Source: Microcaldota archaeon (GTDB lineage Archaea; Micrarchaeota; Micrarchaeia; Micrarchaeales; CABMGC01). Taken from it: a stretch of 64,000 nucleotides of DNA. The notes below the pieces were generated by a model, which did no database searches, was not told where the DNA came from, and saw only the letters and a list, made by a program, of their open reading frames with translations. Positions 1-8,487 of the stretch are shown here, in pieces. The first letter of the stretch is position 1; every line of letters starts with the position of its first letter. A program made the translations under genes and the position numbers. The DNA is taken from the NCBI GenBank assembly GCA_028867025.1, contig JAGWHC010000001.1, positions 499,695 through 563,694 of the forward strand, in the 5' to 3' direction.

Positions 1-653
1 AGACTGTGCTCAGGAAGGGAGGCGCGGTGAAGGGCAGATACAGGACAAGGCGATTCGTCTATGTGGCGGGCAAGAAGAACTACATTGCAACATACAGAGA
101 AAACGGCTGCGTGTTCAAGTTTGACATACGCAGGACATTCTTCTCCACCAGGCTCGCTTTCGAAAGGAAACGCATAAGCGACCTTGTTAAGGATGGGGAG
201 CGTGTGGTTGTGATGTTCGGCGGAGTAGGCCCCTATTCAATCGAGATAGCGAAGCAGTACAGGAATTGCGAGGTTATTTCTATAGAGCTAAATCCAGCCG
301 CGTGCGCATACGCAAGGGAAAATGCAAGATTAAACAAGACGCCCAACGTGGCGGTGGAACATGGCAGTGTGGAAAAATTTGAAGAGAAGTACGCGGGCTT
401 TGCAGACAGGATAATAATGCCGCTTCCGAATGGCGCCGCCCGCTTCCTGACTTCGGCTCTCCTGATGTGCGGCAGAAGATGCACAATACACTACTACGCG
501 TTCTGCAAGATAGGCGGCGTGAAACAGGAGATATCTGCGCTTAGGACTTTCTTTGCAAAAAGAAAGAAAAAGTTCAAGCTGCTCGGATACAGAACAGCGA
601 GGCCGTACTCAGCCAGAGACGTTGAGGTTGCAGTTGACTTCATGGTCAGTTGA
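1..653 (+). CDS. Trm5-family tRNA methyltransferase, 5' end cut off by window
   Basis: C-terminal part of a class I SAM-dependent methyltransferase of the Met-10+/Trm5 family, which makes N1-methylguanosine at position 37 of tRNA or acts in wyosine synthesis. Seen: the family's strand before the fold (ENGCVFKFD, then FFSTRLAFERKRI), the SAM loop VVMFGGVGPYSIEIAKQY, the acidic strand end ISIELNPAACAYARENARLN, the DRIIMPLP motif and the IHYYAF strand. The frame is open to the window edge. A GTG lies at 6, but family members have roughly 100 more N-terminal residues, so the real start is probably upstream. The usual NLP/NPP motif reads PLP here, which makes the exact subfamily (Trm5 versus Taw2-like) uncertain. 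Confidence 0.8.
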   Translation, partial: TVLRKGGAVKGRYRTRRFVYVAGKKNYIATYRENGCVFKFDIRRTFFSTRLAFERKRISDLVKDGERVVVMFGGVGPYSIEIAKQYRNCEVISIELNPAACAYARENARLNKTPNVAVEHGSVEKFEEKYAGFADRIIMPLPNGAARFLTSALLMCGRRCTIHYYAFCKIGGVKQEISALRTFFAKRKKKFKLLGYRTARPYSARDVEVAVDFMVS

Positions 654-657
654 AAAA

Positions 658-666
658 ACTATAAAC
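658..666 (+). promoter_or_regulatory. TATA box for the pilin-like gene
   Basis: ACTATAAAC sits about 28 nt before the ATG at 690, the distance expected if transcription starts at the start codon (leaderless mRNA). Confidence 0.5.
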
Positions 667-689
667 TTATTCATGGAAAGGTTCATAGC

Positions 690-1454
690 ATGAGAGCGCA
701 ATCTGCAGTAGAGTTTCTCACCACCTACTCGTGGGCTTTTCTGGTAATTGGCATATTTGTTGTCTCTGTGCTGGCTGTGGTGTCGCTGCCAAGCAAGAAT
801 ACACCCACCTATCTACCAGAATCGTGCTACATCTCACCATCATTTCCATGTTCTGAGGCTCTGATGGCCACGAATTCAGTCGGGACGGTGTTTCTTTTAC
901 TGTTCCAGAACAACCTCGGAACAGGAATCTATTTTCCCGAAAACGTGCTCACAACTTACAATGGCGTTGTCCTGACCCCATCATTCACTTCCAACTCTAC
1001 ATATGGCGGATTGTGCTTTCCGCAGAATGCAATCGCTGGATCCACGATAACATGCAGTGTCAACATGCCCACCTATAAAATTCCTACAGGCTCGCAGGCT
1101 AATCCCAGATTCACGCTCAGCTACCAGATATGCGCTCCCAGATGCACGAGGCAGGTGTACAACACAAGCGGAACTGCGATTACTGTCGTCAATCCGTACA
1201 AGTCTGTGGTGTTCACTGAGCAGTTGCTCACAAACCCTACTAACGGACTCATAGCCCTTGACGGCGTGTCGTACGCAAACGGAGCCAACGTAATCCTTGT
1301 CTTTGGAGCAACCTATTCGCTGTATGCCATACCCGGGGCCGGCAAGACTTTCTTTAGCTGGACTTCCAGCGGAGTTACGCTTAGCGGCACCTCCACCCAG
1401 TCTATTACAGCGAACGCGTTTGCCAACGGCAACATACTCGCCACGTTCCACTAG
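690..1454 (+). CDS. exported protein with class III (pilin-type) signal peptide
   Basis: Residues 1-30 are a type IV pilin-like (class III) signal: short basic lead MRA, the cleavage-site motif QSAVEFLTTYSW, then a hydrophobic helix (AFLVIGIFVVSVLAVV). Such proteins are processed by an archaeal prepilin peptidase (FlaK/PibD type) and held at the surface through the hydrophobic helix. The rest (about 220 residues) is rich in Ser, Thr, Asn and Gly with four or five cysteines, as in archaeal surface beta-rich domains; the last 70 residues look like an immunoglobulin-like repeat (GVSYANGANVILVFG onwards). It stands alone behind its own TATA box and converges on the ferredoxin gene. Specific function unknown: a minor pilin or adhesin is the best guess. 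Confidence 0.75.
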   Translation: MRAQSAVEFLTTYSWAFLVIGIFVVSVLAVVSLPSKNTPTYLPESCYISPSFPCSEALMATNSVGTVFLLLFQNNLGTGIYFPENVLTTYNGVVLTPSFTSNSTYGGLCFPQNAIAGSTITCSVNMPTYKIPTGSQANPRFTLSYQICAPRCTRQVYNTSGTAITVVNPYKSVVFTEQLLTNPTNGLIALDGVSYANGANVILVFGATYSLYAIPGAGKTFFSWTSSGVTLSGTSTQSITANAFANGNILATFH

Positions 1455-1460
1455 GAAGGA

Positions 1461-1835
1461 CTATTTGTATATCGACCTGTAGACGTTGCCGCTGTCGTCG
1501 GTTATGACTATGTCCTCGCCCTCGCACTCTATCAGGCAGGCCTGGCAGAGTATGCACGCTGATCCATTCACAGCCACGGAGAGACCCCCGCTCGTGCCAT
1601 TGTTATCCTGCGCGAAGTGCCTATGCCCGTCTTGCACATTGCTCCACTTCTGCACATTTTCAGGGTTGGACTTTCCCTTCCACTGGTGGTCCGGGGGTGC
1701 GCTATCCATGTTGGCCCCTTCGGCACCTGGGTTGTCTGGCGTGCCTCTTCCCTTCATCTCAAAAACAGCTACGGGGCAGACATCCTTGCAGTGCTGACAG
1801 CCAGTGCAGTGCTCCTTCTCTACGTAAACATCCAT
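1461..1835 (-). CDS. two-cluster [4Fe-4S] ferredoxin with long central insertion
   Basis: Small electron carrier. The first cluster motif is C10-x2-C13-x2-C16-x3-C20-P and the second is C94-x2-C97-x2-C100-x3-C104, each able to bind a [4Fe-4S] cluster, so the protein is a 124-residue 8Fe-type ferredoxin. Ordinary bacterial-type 8Fe ferredoxins are 55-80 residues with about 25 residues between cluster motifs; here some 70 residues separate them, rich in Gly, Pro, Asn, Trp and His (PPDHQWKGK, DGHRHFAQDNN). The insertion might bind a metal or a partner. A histidine-bearing N-terminal extension is known in zinc-containing archaeal ferredoxins, but here the histidines are in the middle. Start ATG at 1835; the gene has its own TATA box. 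Confidence 0.85.
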   Translation of the reverse strand: MDVYVEKEHCTGCQHCKDVCPVAVFEMKGRGTPDNPGAEGANMDSAPPDHQWKGKSNPENVQKWSNVQDGHRHFAQDNNGTSGGLSVAVNGSACILCQACLIECEGEDIVITDDSGNVYRSIYK

Positions 1836-1870
1836 TCAAACCAACTATAGCTGTGTTGCTGCGTTAAAGT

Positions 1871-1880
1871 TTTTATAAGT
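1871..1880 (-). promoter_or_regulatory. TATA box for the ferredoxin gene
   Basis: Read on the minus strand ACTTATAAAA lies about 40 nt before the ATG at 1835; a start about 26 nt downstream of it would leave a leader of roughly 15 nt. Confidence 0.45.
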
Positions 1881-1883
1881 TCC

Positions 1884-2054
1884 TCATTGCTTTGCCTTCA
1901 TGTGGACAAGGACGTAGCTTTCCAGTTCCTCTAGCGTTTTCTCAAGCTTCTCGAGCTGCTTTTCAGACAGCTTGCTCAGGTCTACGTTCTTCAGCCTCTC
2001 CGCCATCTCCACGTGGTGCTTCAGCATGTTCCTTAGCTTCTCGTCTCTTCGCAT
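1884..2054 (-). CDS. 56-residue helical/coiled-coil protein
   Basis: Short reading frame from ATG 2054 to TGA 1884. The protein starts MRRDEKLRNMLKHH and is almost entirely charged helix, with leucine heptad spacing in the middle (DLSKLSEKQLEKLEKTLEEL) that predicts a coiled coil. Support for being a real gene: GTGGGTGG just before the ATG can act as a ribosome binding site, a good TATA box (GGATTTATATTTTT on the minus strand, 2081-2094) is about 35 nt upstream, and the composition is that of a soluble helical protein, not a random frame. No family recognised. Oligomerisation through the helix is the only inference I would make. Confidence 0.6.
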   Translation of the reverse strand: MRRDEKLRNMLKHHVEMAERLKNVDLSKLSEKQLEKLEKTLEELESYVLVHMKAKQ

Positions 2055-2080
2055 CCACCCACAAAGTCTATCCTCATCTG

Positions 2081-2094
2081 AAAAATATAAATCC
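2081..2094 (-). promoter_or_regulatory. TATA box for the 56-residue protein gene
   Basis: Minus-strand GGATTTATATTTTT, about 33 nt before the ATG at 2054, predicts a short leader that would contain the GGGTGG ribosome binding site. Confidence 0.45.
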
Positions 2095-2126
2095 TGCCAC
2101 TGAAAACGGGAAACCGCATAAATGCG

Positions 2127-3476
2127 CTAGGCCACGCTTACCGTCGCGCCCCTGACGAGTATGCTGGGCATGAAGAAGTAGTCGCCCTCCGTGTCCCAGT
2201 TGGAAGCCTGCTTCGTGTCCCTGGCCGCGCATTCAGTGTTCTTTAGCATGCGCACCATGTTGTCCGTAATCCTTATGCCCACCATCGAGCCCACGTCCCT
2301 CTGCTTGATCGCGAACTTGACCTCGCCGTTCTCCACGTACAGCGCGATGTCCCTTGGCACCGTCGAGAAGTCGCCAGTCAGATAGTTGCTGAACCTGGTG
2401 TACCACGTGTTCGTTATCACAATGCCTTTCTCAAGCCTTTCTATAAGTGCGTCGATGTCCTTTACCTTCTTCTTGTGCTCGAACAGCATCGTGTTCGCTC
2501 CGGGCTCCACGAGCCCCGCGTTTCCAGTGCTCTTCGTCTTGTACTTTTTCGCAGTGGAGTAGTTGTGCAGATAGCTGAGCAGTTTCCCGTTCTTGATCAA
2601 CGCAGTCTTCTGCGTAGGATATCCTTCATCATCGTACGGAGACGCGGCTATTGCGCCGTCCATGTTCCCATCATCGTATATGTTGATGTCGGGGCTGGCT
2701 ACGGGCTTGTTCAGCTTCCCGGTGAACCAGCTGCTTCCGGTCTCGACGTTGCCTATGCACGCCATTGCGTTTGTCATGTACACGAGCGATCCTCCAGGAG
2801 ACTGCGCGTAGACAAGATCATAAATACCGCTTTCTATCCTGCCGGTCCTGTTAGCGCGCGAAGCTATCATGGCGGTCTCGTTTCCCAGTTTCTCGGGATT
2901 CAAGCCGCTTAGCTTCTGCGACGTATTCACGTCCTGCGCAGAAAAGTTGCTTCCCCTAAAGGTCCTTATCGAAAGCCTTACCTCGCTTCCAGCTCCGTTT
3001 GCGTGAACGCTCTTGCTCGTTGCGAGCTCGTTCTCGCTGTAGCGCACAAAAACCGTGCCGGCGACGTTGGTCGCCCCTCCGCCAGACGCGCCGTTTATCG
3101 CTGCGTATGCTATGTCGGCTATGCCCTCGTTGCTTATGCTCTCGATCTTCTTGTCCGGGGCGCTCGCCTTCTTGTACTTGAAGGGCCCCTCAGCCAAGCC
3201 AAAGTAGTCTTCCTTAGGCTGCACCATCTGTATGACTTTTTTCGATCTTGCTATAGCAGCGTCGACCTCCTTCTTCTCGAGCCTGTCTATGTTAGTGAAG
3301 AATATGCGCTTCTTGCTTGAAACGAAAAGCGATCCCGAGTTCTCGAACTTGGTGACTATTGAGTCGACTTTTGAGTTCGCTATCTTCAGGTAGCTGCGCC
3401 TAGAGAGGTAGGTATCTGCCACTACTTCGTCGAATCCCGCCTTGATTCCGAGCTTGACTATCGTTTCCGCATCCAT
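2127..3476 (-). CDS. tldE: TldE/PmbA family protein, partner of TldD
   Basis: Member of the TldD/PmbA (PF01523) family. In bacteria and archaea TldD and TldE form a heterodimeric metalloprotease that trims unfolded peptides; TldE is the subunit without the metal site. That agrees with the sequence: about 449 residues, the family end IDALIERLEKGIVITNTWYT, FSNYLTGDFS and the C-terminal glycine-rich part, but no HExxxH motif. Start: ATG 3476 is preferred over the GTG three bases earlier. The upstream tldD stops 7 nt before the ATG, so the two are co-transcribed with TldD first. Both lie downstream of the ribosomal stalk genes on the same strand with gaps of only 4 to 9 nt, so they may share that transcript. 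Confidence 0.85.
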   Translation of the reverse strand: MDAETIVKLGIKAGFDEVVADTYLSRRSYLKIANSKVDSIVTKFENSGSLFVSSKKRIFFTNIDRLEKKEVDAAIARSKKVIQMVQPKEDYFGLAEGPFKYKKASAPDKKIESISNEGIADIAYAAINGASGGGATNVAGTVFVRYSENELATSKSVHANGAGSEVRLSIRTFRGSNFSAQDVNTSQKLSGLNPEKLGNETAMIASRANRTGRIESGIYDLVYAQSPGGSLVYMTNAMACIGNVETGSSWFTGKLNKPVASPDINIYDDGNMDGAIAASPYDDEGYPTQKTALIKNGKLLSYLHNYSTAKKYKTKSTGNAGLVEPGANTMLFEHKKKVKDIDALIERLEKGIVITNTWYTRFSNYLTGDFSTVPRDIALYVENGEVKFAIKQRDVGSMVGIRITDNMVRMLKNTECAARDTKQASNWDTEGDYFFMPSILVRGATVSVA

Positions 3477-3483
3477 CACGTGA

Positions 3484-4875
3484 TCATCTCCTGAATGAGA
3501 GCAGCGTTGTCGGTCCGCCCATGGTCACGGGTACGCCCTGCATCGGCTCTCCCTTGCCGCAGTTGCCCACGAAGCGCTTGAGGTCGTTGCCCATCAGTTT
3601 CGCAGCGTGCCAGAAGTCGATCGTTCCAGATTCTATGACAAAATTCTTCACCGGCTTGTCTATCCTTCCGTTCTTTATCAGGTATGCCTCGTTGCCCTGA
3701 TACCTTTCGAAGCTTCTCGTATCGTCTATGTTCCACTCCATGAAGTTCTTTATGTACACGCCGTCGCGCGCCTCGCTGATTATCTCATCGAACGTAGCTG
3801 TTCCGGGCTTCAGGTATGTGTTCGACATCCTAATTATGGGCTCGTTTGAGTATGAGTCGCTTCTTGCAGACCCGTTGCTGCGCGTTTTCATCACATGCGC
3901 GTACTCCCGGTTGAGCAGCAGTCCCGCCTGTTTTCCATGATCCACCAGCACCTTCGGCTCCGCCTTCACCCCTTCGTCGTCATACAGGTAGAAGCCGTAG
4001 CTGTTCCTTACCGTAGGGTCGTCAACGAGCGTTATGGCCTCACTGCCCACCTCCAATCCCAAGTTCTTCGATGTGAGGTAGCTTGTCCCGGCCTGTGCAG
4101 CTTCCCTTCCGAAAACCCTGTCTGCTTCGTGGGGATGGCCAACGCTCTCGTGTACAGCTATCCCGGCTATCTCCGGCGCCATGACCACATTCCTTATCTC
4201 CTTTAGCTGTTCGGGAGTCAGCGTAACCCCTTTATCGAGCACTTTCATCATGTTTGCCGAGTCTTCCAGCGCCTGTGCTTCCATGTCGCTGACCTTCATC
4301 ATTTCGTAGCCTCCTGTCGCGCCGAACTGGAGCACGCGCTGCCTCGTTGCAGTGCCATTGCTCACTATTATGCTCATGAACGAGCTGACCATGGGGAGGT
4401 CGGCCATTATCCTGGCGCCTTCGGAATTGGTGAAATATGTCTTCGACCTGCCTCCGCCGCCGTAAAGGCTCCTGAACTTCACGTACTTCTTGCTGGCAAT
4501 GGATTTGTCCATGTCAACGAGGTCCTTCAGGAAATCGTGGGTATCGACGCTGACCTTGTCTTCCACCTTGTAGCTGGCCTTCTCGGGTTTTTCCTGAGAC
4601 AGGCGCGTGTCTGTGCCCCTGAAGCCCCTGAAGTTCTCTACGGCCTTGCGCAGGTTGCTCTTTTCCAGCACATTAGTTGAGAAAACGTAGAGCCTCGCGC
4701 CCCTGAGGATGCGCAGCCTGAGGCCGAGCTTCTCGTAGTAGGCGCTGCTGTTAAGCACGCCCTGCTCGAGCGCGTAGGAATTGCCGTAGCTGCTCTCGAC
4801 GTAGGCTTCGGCGTACTCTGCTCCCAGCTTTTCCGCCAGCCTTACAGCGTAGTCTGCTTCCTCGACTCCTTTCAT
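3484..4875 (-). CDS. tldD: TldD metalloprotease subunit
   Basis: Catalytic subunit of the TldD/TldE protease. The zinc motif HESVGH (residues 242-247) followed by PHEADR is the family's HExxxH signature; Asn-Cys-Gly near the C-terminus (NCGKGEPMQG) supplies the conserved Cys proposed as the last metal ligand. Length 463 matches the family. Role: final degradation of short unfolded peptides and, in bacteria, maturation of ribosomally made peptides. Start ATG 4875 lies 4 nt after the stop of the L12 gene, so the protease pair may be transcribed with L1-L10-L12. Nothing in the window looks like a modified-peptide precursor, so a general proteolytic role is the simplest reading. Confidence 0.9.
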   Translation of the reverse strand: MKGVEEADYAVRLAEKLGAEYAEAYVESSYGNSYALEQGVLNSSAYYEKLGLRLRILRGARLYVFSTNVLEKSNLRKAVENFRGFRGTDTRLSQEKPEKASYKVEDKVSVDTHDFLKDLVDMDKSIASKKYVKFRSLYGGGGRSKTYFTNSEGARIMADLPMVSSFMSIIVSNGTATRQRVLQFGATGGYEMMKVSDMEAQALEDSANMMKVLDKGVTLTPEQLKEIRNVVMAPEIAGIAVHESVGHPHEADRVFGREAAQAGTSYLTSKNLGLEVGSEAITLVDDPTVRNSYGFYLYDDEGVKAEPKVLVDHGKQAGLLLNREYAHVMKTRSNGSARSDSYSNEPIIRMSNTYLKPGTATFDEIISEARDGVYIKNFMEWNIDDTRSFERYQGNEAYLIKNGRIDKPVKNFVIESGTIDFWHAAKLMGNDLKRFVGNCGKGEPMQGVPVTMGGPTTLLSFRR

Positions 4876-4879
4876 GAAC

Positions 4880-5185
4880 TCAGCCGAAGAGGCTTGCGAG
4901 TCCGCTTGCCGCTTCTTCCTCGCTCTTCTTTTCCTCAGCTTCGCTCTTCTCCTCTTTCTTAGCCGCCGCCTGTGCCGGTGCCGCTGCTGGTGCAGCTGCC
5001 GCCTGCATTATCTGCGCGTTTTTTATCACGTCCTTTATGTTCACTCCCTTCAGGGCGTTCGCGACAGACTTTGCCATGGCATCGTCGGGCGTCTCGCCCG
5101 CCGCCTTGACAACACTCTTTATGCTGTCTTCCGTCACTTCCTTACCGGCTGCGTCTAGCAAAAGAGCAGCGTATATGTATTCCAT
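4880..5185 (-). CDS. rpl12: ribosomal protein P1/L12, archaeal stalk
   Basis: Archaeal acidic stalk protein (P1 family, also called L12). It binds as dimers to the C-terminal spine of P0/L10 and recruits translation GTPases such as the EF-1alpha encoded nearby. Seen: N-terminal helical dimerisation domain ([20 protein letters not shown], residues 1-20), Ala-rich hinge (about 62-76), charged KKEE stretch and the GTPase-binding tail ending SGLASLFG, the archaeal counterpart of the P-stalk C-terminal motif. 101 residues is normal. GGTGAAAA just before ATG 5185 is a ribosome binding site. It follows L10 by 9 nt. Confidence 0.95.
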   Translation of the reverse strand: MEYIYAALLLDAAGKEVTEDSIKSVVKAAGETPDDAMAKSVANALKGVNIKDVIKNAQIMQAAAAPAAAPAQAAAKKEEKSEAEEKKSEEEAASGLASLFG

Positions 5186-5194
5186 TTTTTCACC

Positions 5195-6034
5195 TTAAGC
5201 GTTAACACCAGCCTTCTTTGCGAGCTCTCCGGCCTGCGCCGCTGCGCTCGCAGCAAGCATCTTGACTATCTCATCCTCGGGGACCTTCGCCTCCAGCCCC
5301 ACGGCGATTGCTCCCTTGTATGCGCGCACTATGAATACGTTGGCGTTGTACTGCGTGACTATGCCCGCTTCGAGGCTGAGCGTGAATGCCTCTGCGAAGT
5401 TCCTCACGAGCTCGCTTGCAACGAAGTCCTCATCTATGCTTAGCGCAATGTCGTTGAACAGCATGTTGCCCTCAAGCGCCACGCTTAGCCTGGGTGCAAC
5501 CTCAAAAGGCCTTATGTCGAGTATCTTCAGCGCGTTCGCTACGGCGCCGCTTATCCTCTTTCCTTTCTCAACGAGCACCTTCTTCTTCGATATCACGACC
5601 TTGCCCTTCTGTATCTGCACGTCTATTCCAGCGTTCTTCAGCTCAGTCACAGTCTGTCCAGGAGCCACGCTCGTCTCTCCGGGCTCTATCGTTATGTCAT
5701 CGATGGCGGTCTGATTGGGCTTGGCCCCGAGCCTGAGCTTGTTCGAGTGTATCGTCTTGTAGAGCTCGAAGGGCTCCTTGTTCGAGAGCACAAGCGCGAA
5801 ATTCTTGTCCATGCTCCTGCCCAGGTGGGCGAGCTTCTCCTTGCCGAGAGCCATCTCGAGCAGCGTCTTCCTTGCGATTATCATGTGCGAATCAGGCTTG
5901 AGGTCGTTCCTGACCTTCTGCAGCAGCCTGTCGGGCACGCCGTCTATCGGCATTACCGCAGCGGTCTTGTAGCTGGCTATGTCCTTCTGCAGCTTCTTCA
6001 CGTATTCTACTTTTTGCGCTTTCAGCATTGTCAT
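5195..6034 (-). CDS. rpl10: ribosomal protein P0/L10
   Basis: Base of the ribosomal stalk; binds 23S rRNA and carries the P1/L12 dimers. About 279 residues: N-terminal rRNA-binding domain (KVEYVKKLQKDIASYKTAAV..), the insertion domain seen in archaeal and eukaryotic P0 (IEPGETSVAPGQTVTELKNA), then helical spines for P1. Unlike most archaeal P0 it ends AAAQAGELAKKAGVNA without the charged tail and the SLFG-like GTPase-binding end, which is an observation worth checking against relatives. Start choice: ATG 6034 fits a GGTG placed a few bases upstream; a GTG at 6040 would overlap the L1 stop as GTGA and add two residues. It is part of an L1-L10-L12 operon. Confidence 0.93.
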   Translation of the reverse strand: MTMLKAQKVEYVKKLQKDIASYKTAAVMPIDGVPDRLLQKVRNDLKPDSHMIIARKTLLEMALGKEKLAHLGRSMDKNFALVLSNKEPFELYKTIHSNKLRLGAKPNQTAIDDITIEPGETSVAPGQTVTELKNAGIDVQIQKGKVVISKKKVLVEKGKRISGAVANALKILDIRPFEVAPRLSVALEGNMLFNDIALSIDEDFVASELVRNFAEAFTLSLEAGIVTQYNANVFIVRAYKGAIAVGLEAKVPEDEIVKMLAASAAAQAGELAKKAGVNA

Positions 6035-6036
6035 GA

Positions 6037-6672
6037 TCACACCAGCTTGAGCGGCTTGCTCATTGTAAGCTTGACGAACACGGACCTTATCCTGTTGGAG
6101 CCCACGGCCTTGTCGACATCGCCCACCACCTCCTGTATGTTCTCGTAGATCTTCTTCGCTTCCATCTTCTCGCTGCCCACGACGCAGTGCACCGTCGGCA
6201 GGAACTTGCCCTTGTTCTTTATAGATATCCTCTTGCTCGTCTCCCCGGCCATCCTGCCCATGTCCTGAAGGCTCATCACCGGCTTGGGCATCTTGTTCCT
6301 CGGTCCCAGGAACGGTCCGAGCTGCTTTGCGATGCTCGGCATCAGGTTGGGCTGAGCGAGAAGGTCGTAGCCCAGCAGCGAGTTGAGTCTTTCCTTGTCT
6401 GTCGCTATCGTGGGCAGTGAATTTCCGTCTATGATCTCTATGCCGTTCTTCCTTGCAGCCTCGACAACGTTCTTCTCCGTAGCGAAGATTGCAAGCTTGT
6501 TGGTCTTTCCGCGCCCGTTGGGCAACAGCACGTCCACGTTGAGCCTGTTTGACTGCTTGGAGAAGTCCACGCCCTTGAAGTTTATCGCAAGCTCTACGCT
6601 CTGCTCGAACTTCCTCTGGTTCTTGTTTTCGTCTATGAACTTCTCGAACTCACTGTACTTCTCTTCCAGCAT
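6037..6672 (-). CDS. rpl1: ribosomal protein L1
   Basis: Binds 23S rRNA at the mobile L1 stalk near the E site and in archaea represses its own mRNA (shown in Methanococcus). Seen: family segments LPNGRGK, FLGPRNKMPKP and the C-terminal SIKNKGKFLPTVHCVVGSE. Start decided by the ribosome binding site: GGAGGG lies 6 nt before ATG 6672 (MLEEKYSEFEKF), giving 211 residues, the usual size; the frame is open further upstream but that extension (21 residues) has no family support. The common archaeal neighbour L11 is not upstream here: divergently transcribed EF-1alpha is. No L1 rRNA-mimic site was identified by eye. Confidence 0.93.
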   Translation of the reverse strand: MLEEKYSEFEKFIDENKNQRKFEQSVELAINFKGVDFSKQSNRLNVDVLLPNGRGKTNKLAIFATEKNVVEAARKNGIEIIDGNSLPTIATDKERLNSLLGYDLLAQPNLMPSIAKQLGPFLGPRNKMPKPVMSLQDMGRMAGETSKRISIKNKGKFLPTVHCVVGSEKMEAKKIYENIQEVVGDVDKAVGSNRIRSVFVKLTMSKPLKLV

Positions 6673-6737
6673 CTGATCCCTCCTGCAAAATTGCAGTACT
6701 TGCGGGAGAACAAGTGCAAAATAGTTGCCTGGCAAAT

Positions 6738-6746
6738 TATAAATAC
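6738..6746 (-). promoter_or_regulatory. TATA box for L1-L10-L12
   Basis: Minus-strand TATTTATAA, about 70 nt before the L1 start at 6672, would give a leader of roughly 40 nt carrying the GGAGGG site. Confidence 0.5.
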
Positions 6747-6802
6747 CTTATAGGTATGTGCCGCGTTGTTTGGTCAATTGCCGACGGCGTTTCACGCAAA
6801 CA

Positions 6803-6810
6803 TTTAAATA
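6803..6810 (+). promoter_or_regulatory. TATA box for EF-1alpha-S10
   Basis: TTTAAATA in an A/T-rich stretch about 95 nt before the EF-1alpha start; predicts a leader of about 65 nt. It is placed back to back with the L1 promoter. Confidence 0.5.
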
Positions 6811-6900
6811 CGTTCTCGACTTATTACTACTGTTTACGGGGGCGCTTTTCTCTCGAATTCTGCGCTCTACGTCAAGCAATAAATCACACTCAAATGGTAG

Positions 6901-8178
6901 ATGAAAATGGCAGAAAAACCACACCTGAATCTGATCTTCATAGGTCACGTCGACCACGGTAAGTCGACCACGGTAGGAAGGCTTCTCTATGAAGCCGGAG
7001 CAGTCAGCGAGCAGGACCTCAACAAGCTGAAGGAGGAGGCAAAGGCGCTAGGCAAGGCAACCTTCGAGTTCGCCTTCGTAATGGACCAGCTCAAGGAAGA
7101 GAGGGAGCGAGGCGTAACTATAGACATAGCCCACAAGGACTTCCAGACGCAGAAGTACTACTTCACAATCATAGACGCGCCAGGCCACAGGGACTTCGTA
7201 AAGAACATGATTACAGGCGCAAGCCAGGCAGACGCAGCTGTGCTCGTATGCTCCGCCCAGGAAGGCGTGCAGACGCAGACTAGGGAGCACGCGCAGCTCG
7301 CCAAGATTCTGGGAATAAACCAGATCATAGTAGCGGTCAACAAGATGGACATGGTGGGCTACGATTCCAAGAAGTTCGACGACACGAAGGCACAGCTCAC
7401 AAACTTCCTGAAGGCCATAGGCTATGACACCAGCAAGATACTCTTCATTCCATACTCTGCGCTGCAGGGTGACAACGTGAAGACGAAGTCGGACAAGCTG
7501 TCGTGGTTCAACGGACCCACGCTGCTAGCGGCGCTGGACACGTTCACCGTGCCCGCAAAGGAGACTGAAAAGCCGCTTAGGCTTCCAATACAGGACGTTT
7601 ACAGCATATCGGGTTTCGGCACAGTGCCAGTAGGCAGGGTCGAGACAGGAGTCATGAAGCCAGGGGACAACGTGGTGATAATGCCAGCAGGCGTGAAGAC
7701 CGACATAAAGAGCATAGAGATGCACCACCAGCAGCTGCAGAAGGCGGAGCCCGGAGACAACGTTGGCTTCAACATAAAGGGAGTGGACAAGAAGGACATA
7801 CATCGCGGCGATGTAATAGGACCTTCAAGCAACCCGCCCACAGTCGCTGACGAGTTCACCGCGCAGATAGTTGTCATAAACCACCCGACTGCGATAGCCC
7901 CGGGATACTCTCCCGTGTTCCACATACACACTGCGCAGATCGCATGCACGATAACTGAGATAAGCGAGAAGAAGGACCCGAAGACAGGGCAGACGGCTCA
8001 GAAGAATCCGGAGTTCATCAAGACCGGAGACGTGGCGATAGTCAAGGTGAAGCCGAGCAAGCCTGTCTGCATCGAGAAGTTCAGCGACTTCAAGGCCCTT
8101 GGCAGGTTCGCGATAAGGGACATGGGCCAGACTGTGGCCGCAGGAGTGGTCCTTGACGTTGTCAAGAAGCAGGGTTGA
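6901..8178 (+). CDS. tef1: translation elongation factor EF-1alpha
   Basis: GTPase that brings aminoacyl-tRNA to the ribosome. All GTP-binding motifs are present: G1 GHVDHGKST (about residues 15-23), the switch region [15 protein letters not shown]3 DAPGH, G4 NKMD and G5 SAL; then the two beta-barrel domains ([18 protein letters not shown] and [18 protein letters not shown]). 425 residues is normal for archaea. Two ATGs two codons apart, 6901 and 6907, are possible; GGTAG is 6 nt before the second. It is directly followed by rps10, the standard end of the archaeal str operon, but S12, S7 and EF-2 are not upstream in this window. Confidence 0.97.
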   Translation: MKMAEKPHLNLIFIGHVDHGKSTTVGRLLYEAGAVSEQDLNKLKEEAKALGKATFEFAFVMDQLKEERERGVTIDIAHKDFQTQKYYFTIIDAPGHRDFVKNMITGASQADAAVLVCSAQEGVQTQTREHAQLAKILGINQIIVAVNKMDMVGYDSKKFDDTKAQLTNFLKAIGYDTSKILFIPYSALQGDNVKTKSDKLSWFNGPTLLAALDTFTVPAKETEKPLRLPIQDVYSISGFGTVPVGRVETGVMKPGDNVVIMPAGVKTDIKSIEMHHQQLQKAEPGDNVGFNIKGVDKKDIHRGDVIGPSSNPPTVADEFTAQIVVINHPTAIAPGYSPVFHIHTAQIACTITEISEKKDPKTGQTAQKNPEFIKTGDVAIVKVKPSKPVCIEKFSDFKALGRFAIRDMGQTVAAGVVLDVVKKQG

Positions 8179-8181
8179 TGA

Positions 8182-8487
8182 ATGCCGGTAGCGAGAATCA
8201 AGCTGATCAGCAGGAACATGAAGTCAGTGAGGGACATCGCTAAGCAGATCGTTGATATCGCGAAGAGCATAAACGTCAAGAGCAGGGGACCCATTCCATT
8301 GCCGACAAGGCGCATGATCATACCCACGCGCAAGACCCCGTGCGGCGACGGCTCGCACACATTTGACCACTGGGAGATGCGCATACACAAGTGGCTCGTC
8401 GAGATAGACGGCAGCGACCAGGCTCTGAGGCAGATAATGAGAATACCTGTCCCTGATGCTGTTCAGATAGAGATAACCCTATCTTGA
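8182..8487 (+). CDS. rps10: ribosomal protein S10
   Basis: Small-subunit head protein (uS10). The sequence shows the family's [16 protein letters not shown] helix, PIPLPTRR loop and the C-terminal [13 protein letters not shown]-type strand, 101 residues. EF-1alpha ends with two stop codons in a row (TGA TGA) immediately followed by this ATG, so the genes are co-transcribed. Its last 9 bases overlap the end of the convergent metK gene. Confidence 0.96.
   Translation: MPVARIKLISRNMKSVRDIAKQIVDIAKSINVKSRGPIPLPTRRMIIPTRKTPCGDGSHTFDHWEMRIHKWLVEIDGSDQALRQIMRIPVPDAVQIEITLS

Noticed and set aside
8479-8487. Overlap of metK and rps10 as possible gene fusion or frameshift
   Set aside because: Genes converge and overlap only in their last nine bases; both proteins are complete.
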